64,000 bases of DNA from Botrytis cinerea B05.10 (taxonomy: Eukaryota; Ascomycota; Leotiomycetes; Helotiales; Sclerotiniaceae), in assembly GCF_000143535.2 (NCBI RefSeq), contig NC_037326.1:1-64000 (forward strand), read 5' to 3'. The position numbers were made by a program, and so were the translations under genes. Each line of letters opens with the position of its first letter. The first letter of the stretch is position 1. Of the stretch, positions 60,546 to 64,000 are shown piece after piece. The notes under the pieces were generated by a model. That model was given only the letters and a program-made list of their open reading frames with translations, was not told the origin of the DNA and made no database searches.

Positions 60546-62402
60546 TAATGTAGTTTATTAGTGAGTTGGCTATATTAGTAGATCAGTTATTTTTATCTCG
60601 AATTATTATTTTATATTTAATATATATTTTCTTTATAATTAATTATGGAAATTCATTTTAAAGAAGTATGTATAATTTTAGTTATTCAAGTTATTGAATT
60701 AGGTAAAAAATTATTAATTCGAAAGACAGTTTAGTTTTATTGTATATTTCGAATTATATTGAATAATAGAATTGGAAGTAAATCTAATATAATTAAAAAT
60801 CAATCAAAAAGTTATAATTTGATTGAATTAGAAGAGGAGATATTTATTTAATACATTCTTAATATAGATTTGAAAAGTTTTTTATTTAAATTTAAGAATG
60901 TAAAAGATATAGTAAATTATCTTTTTGAATTGAAGAGTGCGAAATATATTGAGAAGTTTTGAATATATTGATTTGTAAAATATTGAATTGAATTAAAAAT
61001 GTATTTTAATTATATTTATAACTTTCAAAAAGCTTTTTATAAAGATTCTAAGTTTATTGAAAAGTAATTTTGATTAATTACAAATATATAAATGAAGTAT
61101 AATATTTTGAAAAGAGATTTCTATAATTTCAATCAAACAAATTTTATAATAGGAATTATATATATAATAATGATTATTATTAGTATTGAGAAATATAATA
61201 AAAATAAATCTATATAATTAAATAGTTTGAGAATGGATTATAGTAATAATATATAGAAATAGAGAGAGCGAAATTATTCTTTTATTTTTAACAGTTTAAA
61301 AACAAATCCATTTTTTTAATTGATATATTGAAATCGATTTTTTTATGAAATAGATTATTAAATTTATATTTAATAGATAAATAAATAATGAAATAAGTTT
61401 AGAATAATTAAAACATTTTGATAAATATATTAAGAATTGAAAAAAAGCAAATATCGAATATTAATATTGAATAAATATGAAAGTTATAAATCAATAGTTT
61501 TTCAAATATATTATAAAGAGAATGATATTATATATATTTATATTTATCATTTTATTTAAGTTATTTAATTTAATTATTTGATGTTGATTATTTTAATAAT
61601 TTAAAATGTTTATATAGTAATCAAATTGATGGATTTATTAAGATATATATTAATTATATTTTAAAGATTAAATTCTTTGTAGTTTTTAAAATTATATATA
61701 AAGAATTAATCATTTTTTAGAATATGAAATCAGAATTTTGAAGAATAAGTTTAATTCTATTTAATTCTAAAACTATATTCTCGAAATTAGATATTCGAAT
61801 TTATATATTTATTTTTTCCTTTTTCGATTTAGATTAATAAATCTTTTGAATCTTTTATAATTTAATAAAAGCTTTTTTTCAATTAATATTAATTAAATCT
61901 TGAATAACTTGTTATCAATTAAGCTTTTTTATATTTATATTCGAAATTATATTAATTTTAATTAAAGGTATAAAGAGATTTGTTTATAAAAATATATTTT
62001 TAAATATAAAGAATTGTATATTTTGAATAATAAATAAAGTATTAAATAAATATTGATATATGAAAAAAATTTAATTATATTAAGAAGAAGTGTTTATTGA
62101 ATGAAAGGTTTTTGATATATTATTTTAGTAAGAGGTTGATATTCAAATTTAATGTAATAAGTATTAAAAAGGAGGAAATTTTAATGGGGAAGTATTTTTT
62201 AATTAATATTATAATAAATGTGGAAAGATAAATTATAATATAAAAACTTATTAAAATAATATACTAAATTCTAGATTATTAGATTTTTAATAATTTTAAT
62301 TAATTGATTTAATTGTTATTAAATAATATAACTTTAAAATAACAATTCGAAATAAAAGTAGTCGATTCATTAATATGACTGATCTATTAATAAACTATGT
62401 TA
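60546..62402 (+). mobile_element. Fot1/pogo-type DNA transposon with both inverted ends, RIP-decayed
   Basis: 1,857 bp. The left end TAATGTAGTTTATTAG and right end (reverse complement) TAACATAGTTTATTAA agree, each with a second motif (AGTAGATCAGTTAT / AATAGATCAGTCAT). At 60780-61040 a stop-riddled frame reads ELEEEIFI*YILNIDLKSF, then NYLFELKSAKYIEKF, then YIYNFQKA, corresponding to the Tc5/CENP-B-type DNA-binding part of Fot1-like transposases. Length is close to Fot1 (about 1.9 kb). No functional frame remains. It lies next to the repeat ending at 60381. Confidence 0.72.
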
Positions 62403-62649
62403 CTTATTATTATGAAAACTTTATAAAAATAAAATTTAAAAGAGTCAAAGTTATAAATCATAGAGATTTTTATACTTAAAAATATAATAAATATTGATTT
62501 TTAATATGAAAAGGCTTTTCGACTAATAGTAATTAATTAGTACTATAGTTCTCAGTAAGAAGTATTATACATAGTTATAATATTTCAAATATAAGATAAA
62601 TTAAAATTAGTTAATTCTACTATAAATTGAATTTATTCTTAATTCATAA

Positions 62650-63542
62650 TGAATTCGTAGAAGTAAACAAAGTGATAATGTACTCTATGTATTATGTAAT
62701 TATATTCTTTTTCAATGATAGGTCATTTTTATATCTGTAGATCTATAAAAATCTTTTTGATTGATTATAAGTAATATATTAATATTAGGGTAGGGTTTTT
62801 CCGGTTAATGAGAAGGTTAAATTATTATAAAATAATTTCAATTCGATATATAATCTTTTGAAGATATATAAATTAATTGTTAAAGATATATTTTGTTAAA
62901 GCTTGTTATATGTTTTTCAAATATATTATTTTTATTATTCTTTGAATTCTAATTTTAGAATTATATAGTAATATAGATATCTTATTATAAATCTATTTAA
63001 TAAGCTATTAAATCAAAATCTCAATATTCTTAATTAGTAAGCTATGAGGTTACATAAGTAGGTCGTTATTCATTAAAGGAAAATTGTAATGTCTTATATA
63101 ATATAAATGAAATGTATAACTTGAATATCATATATTATTAATTTCTAATAATTATTTATAATTTCTCTTCTATAAATCTAAAAAGAAATTGAATTTTTCA
63201 GTTTCTAAATTGATTCTCAAAATTTGAATATTTTATTTTAATTCATTTCTTTTATTTTCCTACTATAATAACTTATTTTATTTTCTATATATAACTATTT
63301 ATACTTTTAATAATATATATAAAGGCTTTTCTTATATAGTCTTTTCTTATCTTTTACTTCTTTATAATAGATAAATCATTATTATTTATAATTAAACCTC
63401 AAGTACAATAAAAATCGAGGCTTTGAAAACTAATCTTCATAAAGATTAAAGAAATAAAATCAAAATTTTATATATCTCAAAAATAAGAAATAAAATCTTC
63501 TATAAATCCACAATCTGAGAATTTCTTTTCCCCCGATGACTA
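62650..63542 (+). repeat. Asymmetric-ended repeat family, 0.9 kb copy
   Basis: It begins GAATTCGTAGAAGTAAAC and ends AATCTGAGAATTTC, then CCCCCGATGACTA. The first 400 bp match 57960-58360. The last 120 bp match 58790-58915. Confidence 0.62.
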
Positions 63543-64000
63543 GTCTTTAAGTTTTGAATTAATATCTCCTATATAATTTATAATTTATAATGCTATTAAT
63601 ATAAATAATAAATTGTAATATAAAAAGCATTTCGATCGATAGTAGTTAGTTAACATTAATTATAAATCTCTCTAATTAATTTCATAAACTGTTTTAAGAT
63701 CGTATAATAAGCTTTAAAATGTAAGAGTTTGGCCCTCGGCTTATTATGAACTATTTTATTTCGTAACAAAATCTCTATGAAAAAATCATTTTTTATATAA
63801 ATTATATTTTTTAATACTTTACTTAATAAGATCAAAATTCTTTTCAAAATTCTATTTTAATAAAATTATAAGATTTTAAATTTTAAATTATCGAAATCTT
63901 TCAAATTTTATTGTATAATATTTTATATATATATATATATAAATAAATTTTTTAACCTTTTTTTTAGAAATTCCGGGTTGAAACCCCTATAACTTTATTC
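63543..64000. other. AT-rich end of window
   Basis: A 63-codon minus-strand frame (63656-63847) includes a less decayed stretch around 63725-63745 but shows no family feature. The last 25 bases (TTCCGGGTTGAAACCCC) are G+C-richer and may start another repeat. Confidence 0.4.

Noticed and set aside
59637..63542. A 3.9 kb element with inverted ends TAGCCGTCGGGG / CCCCCGATGACTA
   Set aside because: The two ends are better explained as two opposite-strand copies of the asymmetric-ended family (59637-60381 and 62650-63542) flanking a Fot1/pogo element.
1..64000. CRISPR array, rRNA genes or bacterial-type operons
   Set aside because: Tandem repeats present lack spacer structure, no rRNA-like sequence was seen, and introns show the DNA is eukaryotic.

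Overview
The window is the left end of a fungal chromosome. It opens with ten copies of the C-strand telomere repeat TAACCC, and the rest is a mosaic. A few kilobases of ordinary, gene-bearing DNA sit inside a sea of extremely AT-rich, stop-riddled repeats. Introns in the genes are short (mostly 49-118 bp), with GTAAGT-type donors and CTAAC-type branch points. The repeats show C-to-T/G-to-A decay typical of repeat-induced point mutation (RIP). Together these indicate a filamentous ascomycete. A 6.6 kb Ty3/gypsy element with about 0.6 kb LTRs resembles Boty of Botrytis in size, so a Leotiomycete (Botrytis/Sclerotinia/Monilinia type) is my best guess, but that is inference.

Layout. 1-60: telomere. 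61-4800: decayed repeats, including the 3' end of an LTR retrotransposon (61-1375) that appears cut by the telomere, and a MITE (2554-2995). 4848-19390: an island of five metabolic-type genes: a PLP aminotransferase of the ACC-synthase-like class (minus), a UbiA prenyltransferase (plus), a seven-helix fungal rhodopsin-domain membrane protein (minus), an alpha/beta hydrolase (minus) and an adenylation-thiolation NRPS-like enzyme (plus). 11.7-13.8 kb within the island is filled with nested repeats, including a solo LTR with a perfect target duplication. 19.4-24.4 kb: two SINE-like copies, a second LTR, a decayed Fot1/pogo transposon and AT-rich DNA. 24454-27530: an FHA-domain protein kinase (minus) divergent from an unrecognised, possibly broken gene (plus). 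27.7-48.7 kb: about 21 kb of RIP-decayed repeats, including a roughly 10 kb block between direct repeats and the complete LTR element 42099-48737. 49984-53607: a large gene for a Ulp1/SENP-family cysteine protease. 53.6-64 kb: further repeats, including a second Fot1/pogo copy with both inverted ends.

The five genes at 4.8-19.4 kb form a plausible small subtelomeric biosynthetic cluster: an A-T enzyme could activate and tether an acid, the divergently transcribed hydrolase could release or process it, the aminotransferase could supply or trim an amino-acid unit, and the UbiA enzyme could prenylate the product at a membrane. No transcription factor, P450 or transporter is present in the window. 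Joint function is inference from co-location and enzyme types. The FHA kinase and Ulp1 protease are isolated regulators with intact catalytic motifs, and surrounding decay has not broken them. Gene models below were built by hand from splice motifs and reading-frame continuity. No RNA or database evidence was available.
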